Source of the DNA: Palsa-1400 sp036501625
GTDB lineage: Bacteria > Verrucomicrobiota > Verrucomicrobiia > Limisphaerales > Palsa-1400
NCBI GenBank assembly: GCA_036501625.1
Contig: DASXZY010000024.1
Location: 15,780 to 79,779, forward strand
DNA: 64,000 bases
Reading direction: 5' to 3'
How positions within the stretch are numbered: the first letter of the stretch is position 1; each line of letters starts with the position of its first letter. A program made the position numbers and the translations under genes. Shown piece by piece: positions 16,985 through 26,284 of this stretch. Under the pieces are notes generated by a model, which saw only the letters and a program-made list of their open reading frames with translations, was not told the origin of the DNA and did no database searches.

Positions 16985-19900
16985 TTATTCCTGAACCTTG
17001 TAGAACTCGGACGTATTGGTCGCCGGCACCGTGTAAGGCGAGACGGCTGTGGTGTTCGTCGTCCAAGGGCCAAGCAGGCTTGGGGCCTGCAAGAGCGAGC
17101 CAGACGCCCAGGTCAGAGTGATGCTCTTGCCTGATTGCGCGATGCCCAGAATCGGCTGGGTTGCAAAGAGGGCCGAGATGTCCGCGGCGGACAGGGCCTT
17201 GTTGAAGATGGCCGCGTGAGCGATGTAGGCATTGAGCAGCCGTTGCGTTCCGTAATCAGGCGCTCCGGCAATCCAAACGTCCAGCGCGTCGCCGGTCGGA
17301 GTCTGTCCAATGGAGTCGTTTGCCACTTGGACGCCATCCACATACAGGATGCCATTCTGGCTGCCCAGAATTCCACTGTAGGTATAGACGATGAAGTGCC
17401 AGGCGCCATCGACGATGGAAGTGGGATCCGTAGCGTCAGGCGAACCAAGGTTGCCGTCGTTGCCGCCGGGCTGGCCGGAGCCGTTGACGCTGATGCGCCA
17501 GGATGGGTCGCCGTGGCCAATCAAGCCCGCGAAGTTCGGGTAGGATTGCACTGAAGCCCAAGCCATGACGGTAATGGCGCCCGTGATGTTGAACGGCCCT
17601 TCTGGAATATCCACGTAGGCAGTCGTGCCATCAAACAACGCGGAGGCGCTGGAGCCGCCGAACGCGGCGTTTGGCACGCCCGGCTGGCCAAGGGCGACAT
17701 TGCCGACGTAGGTTCCATTATCGCCGCCAGCGAGGTCGAAGGCAGTGGCGCCGCTGGCTTCGTTCAAGGGCCAGTATCCAAGCGGGCCAAGAGCCAGGAG
17801 GCTCGTCTGGTAGGGCGTGGCAGCGACGACCGTCAGCACGGTTGGCGAACTCGTGGCCGTGCCAGAGGAATTGCTGATGATGACGGTGTAGCTGCCGGAA
17901 TTGCCAGCTTGGACGTTTGGCATGGTCAACGTGGAGGCAGTAGCTCCGCTGATCGGAGTCACGCTATTATTGAAATACCACGAATAGGTCAACGGAGGAG
18001 CGCCCGCGCCGGACACGCTCACATTAAACGTCTGGCCAGCCAGCAGTTCCACGGAAGCCGGAGGCTCGCCCGTAACAGTCGGCGTGCCCACGATGTTGAT
18101 CGAGGCGCTCGTCCCCACAGTGCCATTGACAGTGGCGCTCACAGTGGCGCTGCCGGCGCCGACAGCGGTGATCAATCCGCTGGCGTTGACGGTGAAGACA
18201 TTCGGGTTGCTGCTGCTCCAGGTGGTGACGGAACTGTTGAGCGGAATAACGGCGCTTCCGGTCTGGGCGAACGTTCCTGTGACCGTGGCCGATTCCGATT
18301 GCCCAACGCTCAGGCTGGAATTTGAAACCGTGACAGTGACCGTGCTTGGCGACACGTTGGTGAGCAAGTTTGTCGGGCCAAGGATGTTGTCGAGCGCGAC
18401 TTGAAGCGGTGTAATGACACCGTTATAAATGCGCACCTCGTAGATGGTGCCGCCGAACTGCGCGTCGCCATACACGTCATTGCCGAACGAATTCCCGGTC
18501 GTGCCGGCTGCTCCTCCGTAGGTGCCTGGGGAATAGGTAGTATCGGGCAACGCGACTGAGGAATTCACGATGCCGTTGGAATAAAGAATGCCTTGCAGGG
18601 CGTTGTTGTCGTAACTGACAGCGATGTAAGCTTCAGTGCCGGTCCCAAGGTAAGTCGGGGCCATGATATCGACTTCGTTGCCGTGAGGCGTGAAGGCAAC
18701 GCGCATGTTGCCGGGGCCGGGGCTGTCCTGAATCAACGCGAAGTTGAGAGCGCCGCTGGAACCGAAGTCCCAGATTTCCGCCCACGTATTGACTGAGCTT
18801 GGAAGCACCCAGCATTCGACAGAGACTGAAGTGTCGCCCGCGACGATGCCGTTCGGCAGCGCGACATAGCCAGAAACACCATTGCCGCCGCCAGGGTTGC
18901 CCGGAAGGATGAGGCCGTTACTGATCGCGGCCGGCTGGACGCCGCTGCTGCCCGGCAAGAGGGTGCCATTCCAAGCGGGACCGCCCACGGAATCAGAGGC
19001 ATCGCTGACAAAGCTGTAACGATGCTGGAGAATCGAGCTCTGAACTTGCACGTTAACCGGCCCGCCGGTTTTCATTCCGAGGAAGTTTGACACCACGACG
19101 GTATAAGCTCCGGTGTTCGTCAGCGAAAGAGAGGCAAAACTCAGTGTGCTGTTTGTCGCGCCAGGAATCGGCACGCCATTGTCATCCCACTGATAACTCA
19201 ACTGGCCGCCAATAGCTGTGACGGAGAGAGTAAGCGGTTCCGTAACCACGGCAGGCCCGGCCGAAGGTTGCTGAGTGATGCTGGGCGGCGAGACTGAGAT
19301 CGTGATGGTACCGCTGGTCACGACGACTCCGTCCACAGTGGCGCTGATCGCCGCGTTGCCGACGGTGATGCCTGTGATCAAACCGCTGCTATTGACCGTC
19401 GCGGCGTTGGTGTTGCTGCTGGTCCAATTGGTCGCGCCGCCGGTGACGGCAACGCCGGACGCATCCGCGAAGTTTCCAACGATAACGCCTTGCTCGGTTT
19501 GAGTGCCCTCAATGCTGTTGGAGGGGAAGGTCAAGGTCAGGCTCGATGGCGTGAGATTAGAGACAACCTTGCCGGGACCGGCTGCGGCGCTCACCGCCGT
19601 GTACAAGGCGGAAACAGCGCCGTTCCAGATGCGGAACTCATAAACCGTGCCGTTGAACTGCTGGTCGCCATAGACGTCGTTGCCAATCATGTTGCTAACC
19701 GTACCAGTCGCGCCTCCAATGTTGCCGGGAGCGTAAGCGGTGCTTGGCATAACCGTCGTGGCATCCAAGGCGCCGTTGGTGTAAAGGCTGCCCGTCAACG
19801 TGGAGTTGTTGTAGGACAAACAAACATATTGCTCGGCGTTGGTCGGGAACAAACTGGCTGTGGTCAAGTCATGTTCGCCGCCGTTGGGCGTGAAAGCCAC

Positions 19901-21292
19901 GGACATATCGTGGTTGTTGTTGGCCGGATACGGGATCAACGCAAAGTTTTGATTGCCGTTGTTGCCGAAGTCCCAAAGTTCCGCCCAAACATCCGGCACA
20001 TTCTCCGTCGCCCATATTTCAACCGAGAGCGAACTGGTGCCAAGCAGAATTCCGGCGGGAAGCGACAAGTAACCTGAGTAACCATTGCCGCCAACGGTAT
20101 TGCCAGGAAGGAACAAACCGTTGCTGATGCCGGCAGCAAGCCCGGTGGCGCCAGTCGGGGCGACAAGCGTTCCATTGGCGCCGCCGATGGAATCGGTGGC
20201 ATCGGTGGCAAAGCTGTAGCGGTGCGCGAGGAAGAGCGGAACAACGGTGATGCCGGCGCTGGTGGCCTGGACGCCGGCGACAGTGGCGCTGATCGTTGCC
20301 GTGCCCGGTCCGACCGCGGTGATCAAACCGCTGGCGTTGACCTTGAGAATATTGGTGTTGCTGCTGAGCCAATTGGTGGCATCGGAGGTGGCCAGCAATT
20401 CACTCGAACCGGATGCAGCAAGGGTCACATTGATGACGCCCTGCTGAGTTCCGGTGGCGACCATGCTGTTGGTTGTTGTCAGGCTCGCGCTGGCGGGTGT
20501 CAGGTTCGTGACCAGGACGCTGGAGCCAGCGATAGCCTGGGCGCCGATATAACGTTGTGAAACGACGCCGTTCCAGATGCGAAATTCATAGATGGTGCCG
20601 CCGAATTGAGGGTCGCCAAATACGTCGTTTCCCAACGTGTTTTCAGTCGTTCCGCCCACGCCGCCGTAGCCGCCGGGGGAATAGCCCGTATTCGGCAGAA
20701 CGACCGTGCCATCCAAGATTGCGTTGGTATAAAGATCGGCCACCAAGGTGCTGTTATTGTAGGTGACCGCGACATAGATGGGCGTCGCCGAAACAGGCAA
20801 ATCACCATTGGGCGCGAGAATATCAACTTCATTTCCGTGGGGAGTGAAGGCCACGCGCATTTGGCCGGCCGAGCCGGGGCTATCCTGAATCAGCGCAAAA
20901 TTGAGCGAGCCGCTGGTGCCGAAGTCCCAGATTTCCGCCCACGTGTTGACGGAACTTGGGGCCACCCAGCATTCCACCGTGACGTTGCTGTCGCCGGAAA
21001 CAATTCCGTTGGGCAAGGCAACATAGCCTGAAATGCCGTTGCCGCCGCCCGCATTTCCCGGCAGGAAGAGACCGTTGTTGATGGAGGCCGGCGGGCCGCT
21101 TTTTGGGGCGACGATCGTGCCATTGGCGCCGCCCACGGAATCGGAAGCGTCAATGGCGAAGCTGTAGCGGTGCGTGAGAGTTTGCGCCGAGAGGAGGCCG
21201 GGCAAAATGAGGAAAGCCAGCATTGAGGCGATGCGGCCCAAGCCAAGCCGTCCCAAGGGGGTCTTCACATTATGTTTCACATTTCGTTTCAT
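16985..21292 (-). CDS. Secreted four-LamG, Ig-like repeat protein
   Basis: This 1435-residue exported protein has a signal peptide ending GLLSAQ (about residue 37). The rough order is LamG (38-260), BIG2, LamG (352-570), BIG2, Ig-like (668-748), LamG (750-970), BIG2, Ig-like (1070-1155) and LamG (1165-1385), then a short C-terminal module. The first three LamG copies are close relatives, each opening with HRYSF and SV-GG-NGT and containing VECW and EFRIWNG-type strands; the fourth (GYWPLNEASG) is of a different subtype. No catalytic motif is seen, so a sugar-binding or adhesive scaffold is likely. It is the first gene of the operon running to 5880. Confidence 0.9.
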   Translation of the reverse strand: MKRNVKHNVKTPLGRLGLGRIASMLAFLILPGLLSAQTLTHRYSFAIDASDSVGGANGTIVAPKSGPPASINNGLFLPGNAGGGNGISGYVALPNGIVSGDSNVTVECWVAPSSVNTWAEIWDFGTSGSLNFALIQDSPGSAGQMRVAFTPHGNEVDILAPNGDLPVSATPIYVAVTYNNSTLVADLYTNAILDGTVVLPNTGYSPGGYGGVGGTTENTLGNDVFGDPQFGGTIYEFRIWNGVVSQRYIGAQAIAGSSVLVTNLTPASASLTTTNSMVATGTQQGVINVTLAASGSSELLATSDATNWLSSNTNILKVNASGLITAVGPGTATISATVAGVQATSAGITVVPLFLAHRYSFATDATDSIGGANGTLVAPTGATGLAAGISNGLFLPGNTVGGNGYSGYLSLPAGILLGTSSLSVEIWATENVPDVWAELWDFGNNGNQNFALIPYPANNNHDMSVAFTPNGGEHDLTTASLFPTNAEQYVCLSYNNSTLTGSLYTNGALDATTVMPSTAYAPGNIGGATGTVSNMIGNDVYGDQQFNGTVYEFRIWNGAVSALYTAVSAAAGPGKVVSNLTPSSLTLTFPSNSIEGTQTEQGVIVGNFADASGVAVTGGATNWTSSNTNAATVNSSGLITGITVGNAAISATVDGVVVTSGTITISVSPPSITQQPSAGPAVVTEPLTLSVTAIGGQLSYQWDDNGVPIPGATNSTLSFASLSLTNTGAYTVVVSNFLGMKTGGPVNVQVQSSILQHRYSFVSDASDSVGGPAWNGTLLPGSSGVQPAAISNGLILPGNPGGGNGVSGYVALPNGIVAGDTSVSVECWVLPSSVNTWAEIWDFGSSGALNFALIQDSPGPGNMRVAFTPHGNEVDIMAPTYLGTGTEAYIAVSYDNNALQGILYSNGIVNSSVALPDTTYSPGTYGGAAGTTGNSFGNDVYGDAQFGGTIYEVRIYNGVITPLQVALDNILGPTNLLTNVSPSTVTVTVSNSSLSVGQSESATVTGTFAQTGSAVIPLNSSVTTWSSSNPNVFTVNASGLITAVGAGSATVSATVNGTVGTSASINIVGTPTVTGEPPASVELLAGQTFNVSVSGAGAPPLTYSWYFNNSVTPISGATASTLTMPNVQAGNSGSYTVIISNSSGTATSSPTVLTVVAATPYQTSLLALGPLGYWPLNEASGATAFDLAGGDNGTYVGNVALGQPGVPNAAFGGSSASALFDGTTAYVDIPEGPFNITGAITVMAWASVQSYPNFAGLIGHGDPSWRISVNGSGQPGGNDGNLGSPDATDPTSIVDGAWHFIVYTYSGILGSQNGILYVDGVQVANDSIGQTPTGDALDVWIAGAPDYGTQRLLNAYIAHAAIFNKALSAADISALFATQPILGIAQSGKSITLTWASGSLLQAPSLLGPWTTNTTAVSPYTVPATNTSEFYKVQE

Positions 21293-21531
21293 ATTTCGTT
21301 CTTTTGCTTAGTATCTGGGACTCGCCCGAAACTCGCCAGGCGAAGCCGGTTTTTTTACGGCATCCATCGATGCGAACCACCGCGTCTTGTGACGCCAAAG
21401 CCTCCATTAGACGCCTGTGCGGCGCTTAACGGGTTTGTGCTTTGAACTTGCTCATTTGTATCAGGACGCGCGGAGGATGTCATGTGGCATGAAATGGCCA
21501 CATCGCGGCGGAAGGAATTTAAGGAGGGAAA

Positions 21532-21563
21532 CAAAAAGCCCCTTCCAGTTTCCCGGAAGGGGC
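21532..21563 (-). terminator. Rho-independent terminator of the porin gene
   Basis: On the minus strand GCCCCTTCC (21563-21555) pairs perfectly with GGAAGGGGC (21546-21538) around an 8-base loop, and five T residues follow. It lies 22 bases after the porin stop. Confidence 0.85.
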
Positions 21564-21584
21564 CGCGAATAAAACTTATGTCAA

Positions 21585-22904
21585 TTAGAATTTGTAGATC
21601 ACGTTGGCCGCGACCATGAGCTCATTCCTCTTGTTCGGGAGGCCATCGTTGGCATCGGAACCGCCGAAGGGCGTTGAGCTGTCCATGGCATGATCCCAGC
21701 GGACTTCAAGCCGGGTGATGACGTTGTCCCACAAGTCGTATTGGACGGTGCCGGTCACCGCCAGGACTTTGTTGAAGGGGCCGCCCGTGCCAGGCGCCAG
21801 CGTCGTGGAATCATCAGGATTGGTTATGGTATAGCCGTAGGGTACCTTGCCATTGGCGGCGTACTCCAACGCCGTCAAACCAGGGCCGTTGGCGTATTCG
21901 ACGCGTCCGTTAAGATGCAGCTTGTCGATCTTGTAGGTTATGTAGCCGGCGATCGTATTGATGTATTCGGCACTTAACGTTCCCCCATCCGGAGAGCCAA
22001 TATCAACGCCGTGGATATAATCCCAAGCCGCGCCCACACTGAGGTCTTTGACGGGTGTATTGATGGTGCCGCCCACGTAGATTTCCTCACGGTCCTGGCC
22101 GGTGCCTCCAGATCCGGGAACGCCCACGCCAGTAACAACGCCAGAGCCATTGCCACCGCCATGATTGCCCGCGCCGTAGTCGAATCCCGCGACCAACGTG
22201 GAGCCTTTCAAGGAGCCCCAGCTATCCGGCGCGGTCAAGGTCACCAAAGATACAAAAGATTTTTTGCTTTCGATGACCGGAGCGCCAGGGTCAGAACGAT
22301 CGTTCACGCCCAAGGTGTTGACCGTATCCGCCACGCCGCCTTGGACTTTGAGAGATGATCCAAAGGAGTAGGTGGCCAACAAACCGGTATGTTCGGTGGG
22401 TTCGAAGGAGTAGCCGTACGAACGGGTAAAGTTCGGGTTGGCGTAGGCATCGCTGACTTCGTAGCCGAGCAGGTTATCCCAGCGGCCAATTTGCCAATCT
22501 AGGCCATTGCCGATAGGCATCTTCATCTCAACGTAAGCCTGGCGAATCGGGTAGGCGCCGCTGTCAATAGCCATGGCGTCCGGGCCGTAGCTCAGTTCGA
22601 CAACGTAGCCGGCCGCCCAAGCGGTCTCGTCTTCGGCGCGAGCGATTTTGACGTCAGCGGCATCGACATTGAAGCCGTCATGCTTGCTCGACGTGTTGAA
22701 TGCGTAAGGCGCCGGGTTGGCATTGCCTGTGCCCGGGTTCCAAATGGCCGACGTGTCCACGTAACCACTGATTGTGGTTGCGGACAGGGCGGTCTGAAGC
22801 GGAATCACCTGCGGGGCGGGGGCCGCATTTTGGGCCACCACCGCGGGCGACAGGCTGACCAACCCTGCGGCGGCCAACGCTATAGTCCATTTTTCAATTT
22901 TCAT
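21585..22904 (-). CDS. Outer-membrane beta-barrel porin (OmpL/BBP2-like)
   Basis: This 439-residue protein has a signal peptide (MKIEKWTIALAAAGLVSLSP to VVAQ). The alternating hydrophobic/polar strands and the final NVIYKF with a terminal Phe are recognised by the BAM machinery. SGYVDTSAIWNP at the start and DWQIGRWDNLLGYE in the first third match the BBP2 (OmpL-like) porin family common in PVC bacteria. It probably lets small nutrients cross the outer membrane. An AGGAGG ribosome site lies 5 bases before the ATG. The gene is monocistronic, with its own promoter and a strong terminator, in keeping with high expression. Confidence 0.88.
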   Translation of the reverse strand: MKIEKWTIALAAAGLVSLSPAVVAQNAAPAPQVIPLQTALSATTISGYVDTSAIWNPGTGNANPAPYAFNTSSKHDGFNVDAADVKIARAEDETAWAAGYVVELSYGPDAMAIDSGAYPIRQAYVEMKMPIGNGLDWQIGRWDNLLGYEVSDAYANPNFTRSYGYSFEPTEHTGLLATYSFGSSLKVQGGVADTVNTLGVNDRSDPGAPVIESKKSFVSLVTLTAPDSWGSLKGSTLVAGFDYGAGNHGGGNGSGVVTGVGVPGSGGTGQDREEIYVGGTINTPVKDLSVGAAWDYIHGVDIGSPDGGTLSAEYINTIAGYITYKIDKLHLNGRVEYANGPGLTALEYAANGKVPYGYTITNPDDSTTLAPGTGGPFNKVLAVTGTVQYDLWDNVITRLEVRWDHAMDSSTPFGGSDANDGLPNKRNELMVAANVIYKF

Positions 22905-23214
22905 GTTCCTCCTGCGATGTATGTGTTTACGTTTAATACGTTATTGTTCAGGTTTTTGGGAACGAAACCAGTTCGCCCCCATACACCAAAAACGGTGCAT
23001 TGGAGCCGGACAATATGGAATTTACCAACATTTGACAATAAGTTTTTTTCAGAATTGACACATTTTTGCACGGTGCATGCGCAAATATCTTATGGAAAAC
23101 GTCTTATGCGATATTAAAATTTCGCCAAGAAATCGCGGTTTTGCAGCCTTGGAAAGACAGCAATCATACAACTGGCAGTAGGTTGGGCGCCAATGCTCCC
23201 CTGCCCCTTGGGCA
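22905..23214 (-). promoter_or_regulatory. AT-rich control region of the porin gene
   Basis: This 310-base gap has clearly lower GC than its surroundings. On the minus strand TTGTCA (23037-23032) and TATTGT (23014-23009), 17 bases apart, form a plausible housekeeping promoter with a 5' leader of about 100 bases. A perfect 11-base palindrome TGCAC-G-GTGCA lies upstream at 23067-23077. Its half ACGGTGCAT recurs at 22992-23000, downstream of the -10 box. These may be sites for a regulator; none was identified. No gene is seen in the gap. Confidence 0.5.
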
Positions 23215-24159
23215 TTAGAAGACGGTGGGAATCCCTTCCTGCAAAATCCGCAAATGATGGCTCAAACCCTTCCCTTCAGCCAATTCCTTAAGCCATCGCG
23301 GCGGTTCGTCAATATCTTCAAAGGACAGTTTAAAAGTGCCATAATGCATCGGCACAAACCATTTGGCCGCCAGATCGTCAAAGGCCTTGATGGCTTCGTC
23401 CGGCCCCATATGGACCTTGCGAAATGTGTCTGGATAATATGCGCCAATGGGCAGCATGGCGATTTCCGGAGGGCAAACCCGGCCGATTTCTTTGAAACCG
23501 GAGAAATAGGCGCTGTCACCCGCATGATAAAGCCGCCGGCCCTGATGTTCAATGATGAAGCCTCCATAACCCCGGTGGTGGTCCCGCAAAACTCGCGCAC
23601 CCCAATGCTTGGAGGGCGTCAACGTGATCTTCCAGTCCCCATGCGCGAAGCTTTCCCACCATTGGAGTTCGATGATTCGTTCAAAGCCAAGATCGGCGGC
23701 CAAGTCTCCCATGCCCCAGGGCAAAACTGCGATTTTGGGAGAAGGCAGCCGCCGCAGTGTTGGCCGGTGAAAATGATCGAAATGCGCATGGGTCAACAGC
23801 ACCAAGTCAATCGGCGGCAGGTCCTCAATCTTCAAGCCGGACCGGCGGAGGCGCTTGATGATGAGCAGCCAGTTGGCGAAATTGGGGTCGATCAGGATGT
23901 TTAAATCCGTGAATTGCGCCAGGAACGACGCGTGGCCAATCCAAGTCAAAGCTACCTGGCTGCGGGCAAGCTTGGGAAATTTGGGCGGAAGATGCTCGCC
24001 GGTGCGGCGGGTCATTAGGGCCTTCCAAACCATTTCGTGGAAGAATGTGCGCGGATTAAAGTGCTTGCTCGGAGTCAGGTCCTTGAAGGAACGCGGCAGC
24101 GGCTGGCGGCGTTTGGGGGTTTTAGGCCGGTCAACCCAGGAGATTTTGCCTTTGCGCAT
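23215..24159 (-). CDS. Metallo-beta-lactamase-fold hydrolase (NAPE-PLD/UlaG-like)
   Basis: This 314-residue protein carries the metal-binding motif THAHFDH at 123-129, WIGHASFL before it, LYHAGDSAY in the middle and FVPMHYGTF near the end. This is the arrangement of the N-acyl-phosphatidylethanolamine phospholipase D and UlaG lactonase branch. The N terminus (SFKDLTPSKHFNPRTFFHEM) resembles the NAPE-PLD-like group, so a lipid phosphodiesterase or lactonase role is possible; the substrate is not known. ATG 24159 is chosen because it lies 10 bases after rhaB and has an AAGGT ribosome-site-like stretch. The open frame upstream of it overlaps rhaB. Confidence 0.85.
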   Translation of the reverse strand: MRKGKISWVDRPKTPKRRQPLPRSFKDLTPSKHFNPRTFFHEMVWKALMTRRTGEHLPPKFPKLARSQVALTWIGHASFLAQFTDLNILIDPNFANWLLIIKRLRRSGLKIEDLPPIDLVLLTHAHFDHFHRPTLRRLPSPKIAVLPWGMGDLAADLGFERIIELQWWESFAHGDWKITLTPSKHWGARVLRDHHRGYGGFIIEHQGRRLYHAGDSAYFSGFKEIGRVCPPEIAMLPIGAYYPDTFRKVHMGPDEAIKAFDDLAAKWFVPMHYGTFKLSFEDIDEPPRWLKELAEGKGLSHHLRILQEGIPTVF

Positions 24160-24169
24160 ATATTTACCT

Positions 24170-25618
24170 TCAGACGCTCGGGTGGGCATTCGGTTCAAAA
24201 ACACGCAACTCGCTCGAAGCTCGCACGACTTCGCGCATTTCCGCGAGGGATTGCAATTCGCCTGCCGCGCGAGCCTGCGAGAGGACATTGCCCAGTACGG
24301 TTGTCTCGACCGGCCCGGCCACCACCCGCCGCTGGCAGCGGTTGGCCGCCAGTTGATTGAGCAGCGGATTGCGCGAACCGCCGCCAACCACGTGGATGAC
24401 ATCGATCCGGTTGCCGGCCAATTGCTCCAAGCCGGCCAAGACAACGCCGTATTTGGCGGCAAGGCTTTCCAACGCGCACCGCACCACGGCGCCTTCGTCC
24501 GACGGAACCGGCTGGTTGGATTCGCGGCAGGCGGATTGGATGGCGGCAGACATGTCCGGCGGCAGGGCGAAGCGGGGGTCATCCGGGTCAATAATCGCGT
24601 GGGGGCCGGGGGCCGATTCCGCCAAGGCTGCCAGTTGGGCGTAATCGAGATTCTTTCCGCGCATCTCGAAGGACTTTTTGCATTGTTGCACGAGCCATAA
24701 ACCGGTGATGTTTTTGAGCACGCGAAACGTGCTGTCAATGCCGCCTTCGTTGGTAAAGTTCAGTTTCAAGACTTGATCGGTCAGGATGGCGTTGGCGGTT
24801 TCGATGCCCATCAACGACCACGTCCCGGAACTGATGTAGGCCCAATCGCTCCGGCCCGTGTTCGCCGTCGGGATGGCGGCGACGGCGGAGGCGGTGTCGT
24901 GGGTGGGCGGAGCGATGACTTTGACTGGCCCCAAGCCGGTTCGCTGCGAAACCGACCGCCGCAACCGCCCTAATTCAGCGCCCGGCGGCACGATTTTCGG
25001 GAAAATGTGGCTGGGCAGCCCGAATTTTTCGAGCATTCCCCTGGACCAGTCGCGCGTGATGGGGTTCAAGCACTGGCTGGTAGTGGCGTCGGTGAATTCA
25101 GCCACGCGCGACCCGCACAGGCACCAATGGAAGAAGTCGGGCATCATTAACAGGCAATCCGCGGCCGCCAGCAGTTCGGGATGCGATTGTTGGAGAGCAA
25201 GCAATTGATAGAGGGTGTTGATCTCCATGAACTGCAAACCCGTCTGCGCGAAAATCTCCGCCCGCGGAATTTGTTTGAAGGCGCGCTCGAACATGCCGTT
25301 GACCCGCGCATCCCGGTAATGATAAGGCTGCCCCAGCATCTCGCCATGTTTGGTCAGCAGGACGAAATCCACCCCCCAGGCATCGACTCCGACCGAGACG
25401 ATGGAGCCGCCAAAACGCTGGGCCGCGAGCGCGAGGCCATTTTGGATTTCGCTCCACAGCCGCAGCACATCCCAGCGGAGCGTTTCGCCCACATGGACGG
25501 GCTGGTTGGGGAAGCGGTGCAATTCCTCGATGCGCATGTCCTTGCCGTCCCAAAGACCGGCCATGACCCGGCCGCTTTCCGCGCCAAGATCGATTCCGAG
25601 ATAGACTTGTACACTCAT
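24170..25618 (-). CDS. rhaB: Rhamnulokinase (FGGY kinase)
   Basis: The enzyme phosphorylates L-rhamnulose to rhamnulose 1-phosphate with ATP in cytosolic rhamnose breakdown. The 482-residue length fits. FGGY-family marks are YLGIDLGAESGRVMAG at the N terminus, VGVDAWGVDFVLL around 77-89, YRDARVNGM, PPTHDTASAV with the catalytic-type Asp, SSGTWSLMG, and the ADP-binding HVVGGGSRNPLLNQLAAN near 395-412. The sequence is rhamnulokinase-like rather than xylulokinase-like (NTLYQLLAL, FFHWCLCG). No isomerase or aldolase is next to it. The MBL-fold gene follows at 10 bases. Confidence 0.92.
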   Translation of the reverse strand: MSVQVYLGIDLGAESGRVMAGLWDGKDMRIEELHRFPNQPVHVGETLRWDVLRLWSEIQNGLALAAQRFGGSIVSVGVDAWGVDFVLLTKHGEMLGQPYHYRDARVNGMFERAFKQIPRAEIFAQTGLQFMEINTLYQLLALQQSHPELLAAADCLLMMPDFFHWCLCGSRVAEFTDATTSQCLNPITRDWSRGMLEKFGLPSHIFPKIVPPGAELGRLRRSVSQRTGLGPVKVIAPPTHDTASAVAAIPTANTGRSDWAYISSGTWSLMGIETANAILTDQVLKLNFTNEGGIDSTFRVLKNITGLWLVQQCKKSFEMRGKNLDYAQLAALAESAPGPHAIIDPDDPRFALPPDMSAAIQSACRESNQPVPSDEGAVVRCALESLAAKYGVVLAGLEQLAGNRIDVIHVVGGGSRNPLLNQLAANRCQRRVVAGPVETTVLGNVLSQARAAGELQSLAEMREVVRASSELRVFEPNAHPSV

Positions 25619-25735
25619 GGGCGGCTCAGATGATGGTAATGCCGGCGAAAAAAATCAAAATATTCATACAAAATCCTTGGACCGGGTGTCCAATGGTTGA
25701 AATGAGAGGCAAAACGGAGTTATAAAGGCCACCGT

Positions 25736-26284
25736 GTGAACGCATCGGAACGCAATGCTCCTTGGTGCCAGCCGCTTTACGAAGCGAAAGCGGCCGGACT
25801 GGTCCTTTACGGACGCGCGCTGGGTTTGAGCCACGGCGAGGCGGAAGATGTCGTTCAGGAGACGTTCATGGCTCTTTTGCAATTGCCGCGCCAGCCCGAT
25901 GAGCCGGAACATTATTGCCTGCGCGCGTTTCGCAATCGCGCCTTGAACCACCATCGCAGCCTGTGGCGGCGCCTGGCCCGCGAGTGGGAATCGATCCGCT
26001 GGTTCGAGCGCGGCCCGGCGAATGACAAGGCCGAAGCCGACGCCATGCAGCGGCTGGCCGAATTGCCGGAGGCGCAGCGCGAAGTCATCGTATTGAAGAT
26101 TTGGCACTGCCTTACTTTTGAGGCGATTGGGAAATTATTGGACGTGTCCCCAAACACCGCCGCCGGGCGTTACCGGTACGGCATCAACAAATTGAGAGCC
26201 TGCTTGAAAGGAGCCGATTATGGACGAGATGAACCCATTGGAGAAGCAATTGCAATCCTGGACGCCTCGCCGCCCTTCGCCTAA
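25736..26284 (+). CDS. ECF-type RNA polymerase sigma factor
   Basis: This 182-residue sigma-70 family factor has only regions 2 and 4. Region 2 contains GEAEDVVQETFMALLQ and the -10 recognition segment around AFRNRALNHHR. Region 4 contains LPEAQREVIVLKIWHCLTFE and the helix-turn-helix IGKLLDVSPNTAAGRYRYGI. The start is GTG at 25736. Its 3' end overlaps the next gene by 65 bases, a common sign of a sigma/anti-sigma pair. The target promoters are not known. It is divergent from rhaB across a 117-base gap. Confidence 0.92.
   Translation: MNASERNAPWCQPLYEAKAAGLVLYGRALGLSHGEAEDVVQETFMALLQLPRQPDEPEHYCLRAFRNRALNHHRSLWRRLAREWESIRWFERGPANDKAEADAMQRLAELPEAQREVIVLKIWHCLTFEAIGKLLDVSPNTAAGRYRYGINKLRACLKGADYGRDEPIGEAIAILDASPPFA

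Noticed and set aside
16985..21292. Regularly repeated blocks that could suggest a DNA repeat array
   Set aside because: They are codon-level repeats of LamG and BIG2 protein domains, diverged at DNA level, not a CRISPR or satellite array.
23032..23060. Two TTGACA boxes on the plus strand upstream of the porin region
   Set aside because: No matching -10 box at proper spacing and no plus-strand gene follows; the minus-strand promoter is better supported.
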